The position numbers and the translations under genes were made by a program. The notes beneath the pieces were generated by a model that was given only the letters and a program-made list of their open reading frames with translations, was not told the DNA's origin and made no database searches. Below, piece after piece: positions 9,149 through 18,297 of a stretch of 64,000 nucleotides of DNA. Each line of letters opens with the position of its first letter. The first letter of the stretch is position 1. This DNA is from Microbispora amethystogenes (lineage in GTDB: Bacteria; Actinomycetota; Actinomycetes; Streptosporangiales; Streptosporangiaceae): positions 248,001 to 312,000 of the forward strand of contig NZ_BOOB01000009.1 of NCBI RefSeq assembly GCF_016863015.1. The letters are read 5' to 3'.

Positions 9149-10252
9149 ATGGCCGCTCCGGTCGACTGGGGAAGAGGAGTGGCCGACGCCTGGTCGTCGG
9201 TCGCCACCTTCGTCCCCAAGTTCCTCGCATTCGTCGTCGTCCTGGTGGTGGGCTGGCTTGTCGCCAAGGCCCTGCGCAAGGTCGTCGACGCCGTGCTCGA
9301 ACGCGTCGGGTTCGACCGCTGGGTCGAGCGCGGCGGCGTCGGACGGGTGCTCGCGCGCAGCAAGTACGACGCGTCCGACCTGCTGGCGAAACTGGTCTAC
9401 TACGCGGTCCTGCTGGTGACGCTGCAGATCGCCTTCTCCGTCTTCGGCCCCAACCCGGTCAGCGCACTGCTCGCCGGAGTCGTGGCCTGGCTGCCCAAGG
9501 CCGCCGTGGCTATCGTGATCATCGTGGTCGCCACCGCCATCGCCAGGGCCGTGAAGGACATCGTCACCGCGGCGCTGGGCTCCCTGTCGTACGGCAGGAC
9601 GCTCGCCACGATCGCCTCGGTCTTCATCATCGGCCTCGGCGTCATCGCGGCGCTCAACCAGATCGAGGTCGCGACCACCGTCACCACGCCGGTGCTGATC
9701 GCCTTCCTGGCGGCCGTCGCCGGAGTCGTCATCGTGGGCGTCGGCGGCGGCCTGGTGCGGCCCATGCAGCAGCGCTGGGAGCACTGGCTGAACCGTGCGG
9801 AGGCCGAGACCGAGACCATCCGCGCCCAGGCGGCCGCCTACAGCCAGGGCCGCTCCGACGCGATGGAGACCGTCCACGTGCCGCAGGAGGCCATGCCGCG
9901 GGAGGCCTACCCGCGGCAGACGGCCGGCGCCTTCGCGCAGCCGGCGCACACCGCGTACCCGCAGACCGCCGGAGCCCCGCAGGCGCCGGTGTCTCCGCAG
10001 CCGATGTCCCCGGAGGGTCCGGCGGGGGCCACGGGATACCCGCAGGGCACGGCGTACCCGCAGGAGGGCGCGCCGGCCACTCCGGGTGCGGCGACCACCC
10101 CGATCAGCCCGGCGGCCCCGGACGCGCGGCGCGCGGACGGCCCTGTCGGCCCGGCCGGACAGCCGGCGCCCGGTCAGGTGGGTCGCGGTGAGCCGGGTCC
10201 CGACCCCTCGTGGCCCACGCCGCCGGAGGAGCCTCCGCCGCCGGTCCGCTGA
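9149..10252 (+). CDS. Mechanosensitive-channel-like membrane protein with disordered tail
   Basis: The 367-residue protein has about four to five hydrophobic helices in residues 20-205, such as FLAFVVVLVVGWLVAKALRK and AAVAIVIIVVATAIARAVKD. These repeat the pattern of the conserved TM-helix (CmpX/small-channel) family related to MscS channels. The last 130 residues are rich in Pro, Ala, Gln and Gly, look disordered and probably lie in the cytoplasm. It may be a stress-responsive channel, but that is inferred from family resemblance. The start is ATG 9149 after ACAGGAGGACTT. The gene ends in a strong hairpin shared with the convergent gene. Confidence 0.75.
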   Translation: MAAPVDWGRGVADAWSSVATFVPKFLAFVVVLVVGWLVAKALRKVVDAVLERVGFDRWVERGGVGRVLARSKYDASDLLAKLVYYAVLLVTLQIAFSVFGPNPVSALLAGVVAWLPKAAVAIVIIVVATAIARAVKDIVTAALGSLSYGRTLATIASVFIIGLGVIAALNQIEVATTVTTPVLIAFLAAVAGVVIVGVGGGLVRPMQQRWEHWLNRAEAETETIRAQAAAYSQGRSDAMETVHVPQEAMPREAYPRQTAGAFAQPAHTAYPQTAGAPQAPVSPQPMSPEGPAGATGYPQGTAYPQEGAPATPGAATTPISPAAPDARRADGPVGPAGQPAPGQVGRGEPGPDPSWPTPPEEPPPPVR

Positions 10253-10276
10253 CCGTCGTCTCCTCCGCAGTGTTTC

Positions 10277-10305
10277 GCGGGGCGTCCCGTCCAGGGGCGC
10301 CCCGC
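10277..10305. terminator. Bidirectional hairpin terminator
   Basis: GCGGGGCG (10277-10284) pairs with CGCCCCGC (10298-10305). The stem extends inward through a T-G pair and CCC/GGG to a five-base loop. It lies between two convergent genes. Confidence 0.7.
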
Positions 10306-10331
10306 ACCCGTATGTACCGGGTGGGGCGTTG

Positions 10332-10676
10332 TCAGGCGGGTTCGGCGGCGGTGTCGAGCAGCAGGCAGACCGCGGTCATGCGCAACACGGCGAAGTCGAG
10401 CGGCTGGTCCGGCCCGGGCGTCCGCCAGCCCTTCTCCTGGGCCCCGTCCCAGAAACCGATCAGATAGGCGAGCAGTGAGGACGGCCCGACCCGCTCGCCG
10501 AGGCCCGAGATGGCCTGCCGTACGGCGGCCATGTGCTGGTCCAGCGAGGCGAGGACGCCCGGGTGCTGGTGCCGCAGGTCCAGCACACGCTGCGCGAACT
10601 CGGCGCGGATGCGGACAGGCCAGGAGTGCTCGGACACGTGTGTCTCCGGGGGTGAGGCAGATGGATGCCCCATCAC
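10332..10676 (-). CDS. Small actinobacterial protein of unknown function
   Basis: The 114-residue protein is mostly helical. Its best-defined segments are VLDLRHQHPGVLASLDQHM, VGPSSLLAYLIGFWDGAQ and a closing LRMTAVCLLLD. It resembles short actinobacterial families found beside natural-product genes (possibly DUF6401), but I am not sure. There is no signal peptide or membrane helix. The start could be GTG 10676 or the in-frame GTG 10637, which follows CCGGAG. The latter would give 101 residues and remove a poorly conserved lead. Confidence 0.6.
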   Translation of the reverse strand: MMGHPSASPPETHVSEHSWPVRIRAEFAQRVLDLRHQHPGVLASLDQHMAAVRQAISGLGERVGPSSLLAYLIGFWDGAQEKGWRTPGPDQPLDFAVLRMTAVCLLLDTAAEPA

Positions 10677-10733
10677 GATAAGCGGCTCCGGCGGGGAATC
10701 CGCCCGAAACTGCTCATTTCGCCGGGGGCCGTG

Positions 10734-11747
10734 TCAGATCGAGGGCGTGCTGGAGCCCCGCACGACGAGTGTGGTCGGCAGGATCCGGGCCGGCGGGGCG
10801 TCGGCGCCGTTGATCATGGAGACCAGGGCCTCCGCGGCGGCCGCGCCGAAACCGTCCTTGTCCTGGGCGATGGTCGTCAGGCCGGGCGGCACGAGCGCGG
10901 CGACCTCTATGTCGTCGAACCCGACGACCGCGATGTCCTCGGGCACCTTCAGGCCGGCCTCGGCGATCGCGCGCAGCGCGCCGACGGCCATCTCGTCGCC
11001 CGCGACGAACACCGCGTCGGGCCGTTCGTCCGTCTCCAGCAGCCGCCGCATCGCGGCCTCCCCGCCGGTGACGTAGAAGTCGCCCTCGGCCACGTGCTCC
11101 GGCCGGTAGGGCAGGCGCAGCAGAGCCAGCTCCTCCTGGTAGCCCTGCAGGCGCTCCGCGCCCGGCCGGGTGTGCGCGGGCCCGGTGATCGTGGCGATGG
11201 CCTGCCGCCCCTGCTCGTGCAGGTGCCGTACGGCCTGGCGGGCGCCGCCCACGTTGTCGGAGGTCACGTACGTGGCCCGGGGACCCTGTACGGGACGGTC
11301 GAGGCTGACACAGGGCACCCCCGACTCGGCGAGGTGCCGCAGCGACGGGTCGGAGGTGCCGCTGTCGATCATCACCACGCCGTCGAGGTTGTGCCTGCGG
11401 GCGGCCCGCACGTACGCGTCGTCGGTGTGCTCACCGCTGGTGGCGAGCATGAGCAGGTGGTATCCGCGCCCGCTGAGCGCCGTCTTCAGGCCGATCAGGA
11501 TCTCCTGGAAGAACGGATGGCGCCAGCCGGGCCGGCGGTGGTCGGTGTCCCACAGCAGGCCGACCATGAAGGACTTCTTGGTGGCCAGCGTGCGCGCCGA
11601 CTCGTTGGGCAGGTAGCCGATCTGGCGGGCCGTCCGCAGGACCTGCTCCCTGGTTTTCGCGTTGACTACCTCGGGATTGTTGAACACTCGGGAGACGGTC
11701 GCCGGGGACACGCCGCACAGGCGCGCCAGCTCTCTGATCGTTGCCAC
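10734..11747 (-). CDS. LacI-family transcriptional regulator
   Basis: The 337-residue repressor has an N-terminal helix-turn-helix (TIRELARLCGVSPATVSRVF) with the hinge region following at about 50-60. A periplasmic-binding-protein-like sensor domain follows, with VVMIDSG, VGFDDIEVAALVPPGLTTI and RPDAVFVAGDEMA. It probably senses a sugar and controls the facing GH1 gene. I place the start at GTG 11747, where the DNA-binding domain begins; the frame stays open to 11786. No clear ribosome site precedes it, so the transcript may be leaderless. A LacI-type dyad lies 25 bases upstream. Confidence 0.9.
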   Translation of the reverse strand: MATIRELARLCGVSPATVSRVFNNPEVVNAKTREQVLRTARQIGYLPNESARTLATKKSFMVGLLWDTDHRRPGWRHPFFQEILIGLKTALSGRGYHLLMLATSGEHTDDAYVRAARRHNLDGVVMIDSGTSDPSLRHLAESGVPCVSLDRPVQGPRATYVTSDNVGGARQAVRHLHEQGRQAIATITGPAHTRPGAERLQGYQEELALLRLPYRPEHVAEGDFYVTGGEAAMRRLLETDERPDAVFVAGDEMAVGALRAIAEAGLKVPEDIAVVGFDDIEVAALVPPGLTTIAQDKDGFGAAAAEALVSMINGADAPPARILPTTLVVRGSSTPSI

Positions 11748-11771
11748 GGACCAAACGCTATCGCATCTCGC

Positions 11772-11785
11772 TGTAACCGGTTTCA
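11772..11785. promoter_or_regulatory. LacI-type operator
   Basis: TGTAACCGGTTTCA is a 14-bp dyad with the central CG step typical of LacI-family sites; one base pair of positions breaks the symmetry. It sits between the lacI start and the GH1 gene, so it could repress both. Confidence 0.6.
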
Positions 11786-11866
11786 TGGACCGTTCTCACA
11801 AAGTACGTACTTCCTGGGGAACTCGCAACCCGTAATCGAAATTTCCCACAGTTACGTTTCTGTGAC

Positions 11867-11896
11867 TTGACACGTCCCCTTCTTCTTATGTGTGAT
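11867..11896 (+). promoter_or_regulatory. Candidate promoter for the GH1 operon
   Basis: A consensus TTGACA at 11867-11872 is followed, 18 bases later, by TGTGAT, a weak -10 match. CACAG and CTGTG, eight bases apart at about 11848-11865, form a small inverted repeat just upstream. Tentative. Confidence 0.35.
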
Positions 11897-11987
11897 GTCG
11901 GGCATCGGCCGACGCTGCTTCGTTGCCACGGGCTCGGCCGCTGTCGCCATCTCGCAGCCGCATCCCTTCTCCTGTGAAGGAGTCCAG

Positions 11988-12145
11988 GTGTCCGCTGCGA
12001 AACTCCGCCTGCCCGCGCGTCCGGTCGCCGCCCCGTACGGCGATACCCGCGGCTTACGGAGGAACGGATCCATCGCCCGCACGGCCGGTTTCGGCGCGTT
12101 GGCCGATAACTCGTGCGCGGGCGCCGAGTCTGGAGCGATCACAGG

Positions 12146-12149
<4 letters not shown>
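11988..12149 (+). CDS. Small leader ORF coupled to the GH1 gene
   Basis: A 53-codon frame starts at GTG 11988 after a strong GAAGGAG site. Its TGA overlaps the ATG of the GH1 gene (ATGA at 12146-12149). The product, rich in Arg, Ala and Gly, matches nothing I recognise. It may be a translational leader, or the start of a lost gene: LacI/GH1 clusters in actinomycetes usually include an ABC sugar importer, absent here. Expression is not shown by sequence alone. Confidence 0.4.
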
Positions 12150-13789
<1,640 letters not shown>

Positions 13790-13824
13790 GGCCGCGGCGG
13801 GATCAAGGGCGGGATCGAGGGCGT

Positions 13825-13855
13825 CATGTCGCCCGACATGGGTCAAGCATGTCGG
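13825..13855. promoter_or_regulatory. CATGTCG inverted and direct repeats
   Basis: CATGTCGCCCGACATG (13825-13840) is a dyad with seven-base arms, and a third CATGTCG begins at 13848. The cluster lies after the GH1 stop and 85 bases before a methyltransferase gene. It may be an operator for the latter. Confidence 0.35.
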
Positions 13856-13939
13856 TCAATTCCCATTTTGGTGCGCCGAATCCCGGTTTGTCGGCTACCT
13901 TGGTGATCAACGTACGGCACGGCCATCAGGGGCAGCACG

Positions 13940-14746
13940 ATGAACTTGGAGCAGGGGCCGCCGGGGATCGACGTCACGGTCCCCAGCGTCGCCCGGATCT
14001 ACGACTACCTCCTCGGCGGCAAGGACAACTTCGCCGTCGACCGGGCGGCGGCCGAGAAGCTGATCGAGCTGACTCCGAACGCCCGTGAGGGGGTCCAGAG
14101 CAACCGGCGCTTCATCCGCCGCGCCGTGACCCTCATGGCCGGCCACGGCATCCGCCAGTTCCTCGACATCGGAGCCGGGCTGCCGACGCAGGAGAACGTC
14201 CACCAGGTCGCGCTGCGTGCCGCCCCCGGCGCGCGGGTGGTGTACGTGGACAACGACCCGATCGTGCTGACCCACGGCCGGGCCCTGCTCGCCGACAACA
14301 CCACGACGATCGTGGTGGACGGCGACCTGCGCGACCCCGAGGGCATCCTCGGCGACCCCCGGATCAACGAGCATCTCGACTTGAGTCAGCCCGTGGGGCT
14401 GCTCATGGTCGCGGTGCTGCACTTCATCCCCGGCGCCGACGCCGGGCGCGTCGTGGCCGCGCTGCGCGACCGGCTCGCGCCCGGCAGCGCGATGGCCATC
14501 AGCCACCTGTCGTACGGCGACCTCGACGAGGAGAAGATCCGCGAGGGGCGCGAGCTGTACAAGAACACCTCCGCCGCCGGCGTCACCCCGCGCACCCACG
14601 CCGAGCTCCTGCGGTTCTTCGACGGGTTCGACCTGGTGGACCCGGGCCTGGTGGTGACCGAGGACTGGCGTCCCGAGCCTGACGAGCCCCGGCTGCCGAG
14701 GATTCCCGGCGTGGACGGCTACGCGGGCGTCGGCCTCCTCCGCTGA
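13940..14746 (+). CDS. SAM-dependent methyltransferase, DUF574 family (paralogue 1)
   Basis: The 268-residue protein opens with PSVARIYDYLLGGKDNFAVD, the hallmark of the actinobacterial DUF574 (Methyltransf_19) family. The SAM-binding segment FLDIGAGLPTQENVHQVA is followed by VVYVDNDPIVLTHG. Members are abundant in actinomycetes and their substrates are mostly unknown. A close paralogue lies at 20685-21512. The start is ATG 13940. It converges on the hmp gene with only 25 bases between them. Confidence 0.88.
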   Translation: MNLEQGPPGIDVTVPSVARIYDYLLGGKDNFAVDRAAAEKLIELTPNAREGVQSNRRFIRRAVTLMAGHGIRQFLDIGAGLPTQENVHQVALRAAPGARVVYVDNDPIVLTHGRALLADNTTTIVVDGDLRDPEGILGDPRINEHLDLSQPVGLLMVAVLHFIPGADAGRVVAALRDRLAPGSAMAISHLSYGDLDEEKIREGRELYKNTSAAGVTPRTHAELLRFFDGFDLVDPGLVVTEDWRPEPDEPRLPRIPGVDGYAGVGLLR

Positions 14747-14771
14747 ACCCCGATCCTCCGCTGAACGCCGG

Positions 14772-15956
14772 TCAGTCCCCGGCGATCCACAGGTCGGGGC
14801 CGAACACCTCGTAGCGGATGTCGGAGGCGGCCACGCCGCGCGCCGTCAACTGCGCGCGTACGGCCCGCATGAACGGCAGCGGCCCGCACAGGCATGCCGT
14901 GACGCCCCCGGGCAGGTCGACCGCCGACAGGTCGGCCCGCCCGGCGGCCGGAGCCGGGCCGCTCAGCTCCTGTGCCGGCAGGTCCTCGTACCACCGGTGC
15001 AGGGTGGCGCCGGGCAGGGCCGCGACCAGGTCCGTCAGCTCCTCGCGGTGGACGTGGTCGCCGGGGGAGCGGTCGGCGTGGACGACCACCACCCGCCGGG
15101 CCGACCCGGTGACGGCGAGATGGTCGAGCATCGACAGCACGGGGGTCACCCCGATCCCCGCCGAGGCGAGCAGCAGCGGGCCGTCGCCCTCCGGGAGGGT
15201 CAGATCGCCGAACGGCGCGGAGACGTCGAGCACGTCGCCGGCCCGGACGTGCTCGTGGAGCCAGGTGGAGACCTCGCCCTCGGGCGCGCTCTCGCCGCGC
15301 ACCCGCTTCACCGTGATCCGCCAGTCGCCGCGCCCCGGGGCGTTCGACAGGCTGTACTGCCGGATCTGCCGCGCGCCGTCGGGCAGCGTGACCCGGACGC
15401 TGACGTACTGGCCCGGCAGGAACGACAGCGGGACGTCCGGGCGCAGGAGGAAGGAGGCGGCGTCGGCCGTCTCGTCGCGCCGCTCGGTCACCGTGGCCCT
15501 CGTCCAGCCCTGGCCCGCCTCGCGGTAGAGGTCGCGCTCCAGGCCGATCAGCGTCTCGGCCATGAGCCAGTAGACCTCGTCCCACGCCTGGGCGACCTCG
15601 GGCGTGACGGCGTCGCCCAGCACCTCGCCGATGGCGCCGAACAGATACTTGTGCACCACGGCGTACTGCTCCTCGGTGACGCCGAGGGAGGCGTGCTTGT
15701 TGGCGATCCTGGACAGCATCGTGCCGGGAAGCCCGCCCGGGCGGTCCACCAGCGCGGTCGCGAACGCGGCGATCGAGCCCGCCAGCGCGACCCGCTGCTC
15801 GCCGTTGGCCTGGTTGCCCCGGTTGAACAGGTCGCGCAGCAGCTCGGGGTTGTCGGCGAACAACGTGTCGTAGAAGCGGGCGGTGATGTCCTGGATCGCG
15901 CCCGCGATCACGGGCAGGGTGGCGCGGACGGTCGTGGCCGACTCCGGAGAGAGCAT
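14772..15956 (-). CDS. hmp: Flavohaemoprotein, nitric oxide dioxygenase
   Basis: The 394-residue protein joins a globin domain (about 1-135) to an FAD/NAD reductase. Tyr29 in ARFYDTLF and proximal His88 in ANKHASLG occupy the haem-pocket positions of Hmp. FAD binding is shown by RQYSLSNAP, and NAD binding by GIGVTPVLSML and CGPLPFM. It converts nitric oxide and oxygen to nitrate using NAD(P)H in the cytoplasm. The start is ATG 15956, with GGAGG five bases upstream; an earlier in-frame TTG at 15968 lies inside the operator. The nsrR gene lies just upstream on the same strand, and both promoters share a 25-bp dyad. Confidence 0.93.
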   Translation of the reverse strand: MLSPESATTVRATLPVIAGAIQDITARFYDTLFADNPELLRDLFNRGNQANGEQRVALAGSIAAFATALVDRPGGLPGTMLSRIANKHASLGVTEEQYAVVHKYLFGAIGEVLGDAVTPEVAQAWDEVYWLMAETLIGLERDLYREAGQGWTRATVTERRDETADAASFLLRPDVPLSFLPGQYVSVRVTLPDGARQIRQYSLSNAPGRGDWRITVKRVRGESAPEGEVSTWLHEHVRAGDVLDVSAPFGDLTLPEGDGPLLLASAGIGVTPVLSMLDHLAVTGSARRVVVVHADRSPGDHVHREELTDLVAALPGATLHRWYEDLPAQELSGPAPAAGRADLSAVDLPGGVTACLCGPLPFMRAVRAQLTARGVAASDIRYEVFGPDLWIAGD

Positions 15957-15966
15957 GACATCCTCC

Positions 15967-15991
15967 AAATTGGTATCTAGTATGCAAATTT
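15967..15991. promoter_or_regulatory. NsrR-type operator of hmp
   Basis: A 25-bp imperfect dyad starts with AAATTGGTAT and ends with TGCAAATTT. It overlaps the hmp ribosome-binding region and closely matches the site before nsrR at 16475-16499. Confidence 0.65.
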
Positions 15992-16030
15992 AACGCCGTG
16001 GATCTGCCGGATTCTTCCTGGGCGTGCGGG

Positions 16031-16459
16031 TCAGGAGAGACCGAGCAGCACCGGTCCCGAGGGCGCGGAGACCAGCTGGTCGACGGTGATCGGATCGAGG
16101 GAGGCGTAGAAGGCCTGCTGTGCCGCGCGCAGCGCGCCGCGCAGGCGGCAGGCGGCCCGCAGCGGACAGGGGATCTCCCCCTCGCAGGTGACGACCTCCT
16201 CCTCTCCCTCCAGCTCGCGGACCAGCCAGCCGATCGACGCCGTACGGCCGAAGCCGGTCAGCTCCAGGCCGCCCCCGCGCCCCCGGCGCGCCTCCACGAC
16301 GCCGAGGTGCTGCAGCCGGGCGATGGCCTTGGCGGTGTGGTTGTAGGGGATCGCCATCGCCTCGGCCACCTGGCGGGTGGTGAGCGACGCCCCCGGATCC
16401 AGGACCGCCAGGCGCATCGTCACCCGCAGGGCCAGGTCCGTGAACTTCGTCAACCGCAC
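16031..16459 (-). CDS. nsrR: Rrf2-family NO-sensing repressor NsrR
   Basis: The 142-residue regulator has the Rrf2 winged helix (LTTRQVAEAMAIPYNHTAKA). Cys92, Cys98 and Cys104, spaced C-x5-C-x5-C in TCEGEIPCPLRAAC, match the [4Fe-4S] ligands of actinobacterial NsrR. Nitric oxide destroys the cluster and releases the repressor from the hmp promoter. The frame extends to 16588, but GTG 16459 begins the conserved MRLTKFTDLALR sequence. No ribosome site precedes this start and the operator is only 16 bases away, so a leaderless transcript is likely. Confidence 0.9.
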   Translation of the reverse strand: MRLTKFTDLALRVTMRLAVLDPGASLTTRQVAEAMAIPYNHTAKAIARLQHLGVVEARRGRGGGLELTGFGRTASIGWLVRELEGEEEVVTCEGEIPCPLRAACRLRGALRAAQQAFYASLDPITVDQLVSAPSGPVLLGLS

Positions 16460-16474
16460 GTCTCGAACACTAGC

Positions 16475-16499
16475 AAATCGGTATTTCACACTCCAATTT
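16475..16499. promoter_or_regulatory. NsrR-type operator of nsrR
   Basis: A 25-bp dyad begins AAATCGGTAT and ends CCAATTT. It matches the hmp operator at most positions and suggests autoregulation. Confidence 0.6.
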
Positions 16500-16590
16500 G
16501 GGTGAGCCCGACGTTCCGGTCCGGCGAAAATGTCGGTGGCCGGACCTAGGGTGGGGCGCCACAGGATCCGCGAAGAGACGGGGAACATCC

Positions 16591-17151
16591 ATGACCACCC
16601 TGGCCGACCGCCCGAACACCGCGCTGCTCGTCATCGACGTCCAGAAGGGGGTGGTGGCGGGCGCGCACGACCGTGATGCCGTGATCGCGAACATCGACAC
16701 CCTGATCGGCAAGGCCCGCGCGCAGGACATTCCGGTGATCTGGGTGCAGCACTCCGACGGGCACGAGTTGCAGCGGGACAGCGAGGCCTGGCAGTACGTG
16801 CCGGAGCTGGTGCGGCGCGACGACGAGCCGGTCGTCCACAAGATCTACGGCGACTCGTTCGAGGACACCGACCTGGAGGCGCGGCTCGCCGAGCGCGGGG
16901 TGGGCCGGCTCGTCGTCACGGGCGCCCAGACCGACGCGTGCATCCGCTCGACCCTCCACGGGGCCTTCGTCCGGGGATACGACGTGACGCTGGTCGGCGA
17001 CGCGCACACCACCGAGGACCTCACCGCCTACGGCGCGCCGGTCCCCGAGCAGGTGATCACGCACACGAACCTCTACTGGCAGTACCAGACCGCCCCCGGC
17101 CGCGGTGCGGCGACCGTCCCCACGGCGGAGGTGGACTTCGGCACGGCCTGA
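16591..17151 (+). CDS. Isochorismatase-family cysteine hydrolase
   Basis: The 186-residue protein has the catalytic triad of the family: Asp16 in LLVIDVQKG, Lys84 in VVHKIYGDSF and Cys117 in GAQTDACIRST. Members hydrolyse amides such as nicotinamide, or the vinyl ether of isochorismate. The Cys nucleophile favours an amidase-type reaction, but the substrate is not evident. The frame is open further upstream, but ATG 16591 begins the fold. The gene is divergent from nsrR and appears monocistronic. Confidence 0.88.
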   Translation: MTTLADRPNTALLVIDVQKGVVAGAHDRDAVIANIDTLIGKARAQDIPVIWVQHSDGHELQRDSEAWQYVPELVRRDDEPVVHKIYGDSFEDTDLEARLAERGVGRLVVTGAQTDACIRSTLHGAFVRGYDVTLVGDAHTTEDLTAYGAPVPEQVITHTNLYWQYQTAPGRGAATVPTAEVDFGTA

Positions 17152-17169
17152 GCCGGCGCGGCCGTCGCC

Positions 17170-17294
17170 GGTGTTCCAGGGCCGGTGTTCCAGGGCCGCT
17201 CAGGGGGCATCACCGGGGGGAGAGCGGGCCGCCGGAGCGGAGGCGCGCTCGGTGTCGAACGTGAGCCGTGGAACGTGAGCTGTCGAACGTGAGC
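17170..17294. repeat. Two sets of short tandem repeats before the PCMT gene
   Basis: GGTGTTCCAGGGCC occurs twice in tandem at 17170-17197. A 14-base unit like TGTCGAACGTGAGC occurs three times at about 17253-17294, spanning the annotated start of the next gene. The repeats make the true start uncertain. Confidence 0.6.
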
Positions 17295-17945
17295 GTGGGG
17301 GACGTGACCGCAGCCGCCTGTCCCGAAGACCTCGTCCGGGCCGTCCGGGCGGCGGGGGTCCGTGACGAGCGCGTGCTCCGGGCGGTGCGCGCGACTCCGC
17401 GGGCGGGTTTCGTCCCGGCCGCGCACGTCGCGCACGCGTACGAGGACGTGCCGATCCCCATCGCGCACGGGCAGGTGACGACGCAGCCGTCCCTGTCGGC
17501 GACGATGATCGAGGGACTGCGGCTCACCGGCGTGGAGCACGTGCTGGAGGTCGGCTCCGGCCTCGGATACCAGACCGCGCTGCTCGCCCGCACGGCCCGC
17601 GACGTGGTCGGCGTCGACCTGTGGCCCGACCTCGTGCGGGCGGCGCGGCGCAACCTCGCCCGGCAGGGCATCCGCAACGCGGAGGTGCGGGTCGGCGACG
17701 GCGGCCAGGGCGTGCGTGAGCACGCTCCCTACGACGCCGTGATCGTCTCGGCGGCGTTTCCCACGGTTCCCGCGCCGCTGGTCGAGCAGTTGCGGCCCGG
17801 CGGGCGGCTGGTGCAGCCCATCGGCACCGGCGGCCGGGAGGAGGTCGTGCTCTTCGAGCGCACCGTCATCGGCCTGGAACCCCGGCAGGTCCTCACGCTG
17901 GCCAGCTTCGTCCGCCTCCACGGCCGTTTCGGCTACCCCTCCTGA
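17268..17945 (+). CDS. Protein-L-isoaspartate O-methyltransferase-like protein
   Basis: The 225-residue protein shows the PCMT pattern: IPIAHGQVTTQPSLSATMIE, the SAM motif VLEVGSGLGYQTALLA, then VVGVDLWPDLV and a closing LRPGGRLVQPIG. PCMT enzymes methylate damaged isoaspartyl residues so that they can be repaired. Actinobacterial relatives also act on peptides. GTG 17268 lies inside a triplicated short repeat, and in-frame GTGs at about 17289 and 17295 are equally possible starts. It stands alone between isochorismatase-like and unrelated genes. Confidence 0.8.
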   Translation: MERELSNVSVGDVTAAACPEDLVRAVRAAGVRDERVLRAVRATPRAGFVPAAHVAHAYEDVPIPIAHGQVTTQPSLSATMIEGLRLTGVEHVLEVGSGLGYQTALLARTARDVVGVDLWPDLVRAARRNLARQGIRNAEVRVGDGGQGVREHAPYDAVIVSAAFPTVPAPLVEQLRPGGRLVQPIGTGGREEVVLFERTVIGLEPRQVLTLASFVRLHGRFGYPS

Positions 17946-17964
17946 GGGGTGTGGAGGCGGGCCG

Positions 17965-18105
17965 TCAGGCCTCCGGCTCGCCCTCGTGCGCGTGGTAGGC
18001 CCTGGTCCAGGAGGCGCCGCAGTGGCAGCGGGTCAGCTCCAGCAGCCGGCCGTCCTCGGTCACGGCGAGCCCGTCGTCGAGACGGACGTGAACATGCACG
18101 CTCAT
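17965..18105 (-). CDS. 46-residue His/Cys protein
   Basis: ATG 18105 opens a 46-codon frame preceded by AGAGGCAAG. The product is MSVHVHVRLDDGLAV, then ELTRCHCGASWTRAY and HAHEGEPEA. The CHC pair and the His residues could bind a metal, but this is inference. It faces the aldo/keto reductase gene across 192 bases. I do not recognise the family. Confidence 0.5.
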   Translation of the reverse strand: MSVHVHVRLDDGLAVTEDGRLLELTRCHCGASWTRAYHAHEGEPEA

Positions 18106-18297
18106 GGTCTTGCCTCTGCTGTCGGCGATCCCCGGCAACGAACCCGAGACCTCTTGGGTGCTTTATCCCAATATAGGGTGTTTTGTTGGTGAATCATCCC
18201 ACTAGGGAAGATAAGGCGATCTTCGGGTAAGGGGCTTGATACGGGACCGGCCGGATAGGAGATACGTCTCTGTCCCTTTTCGCAAGGAGGATCTTCT

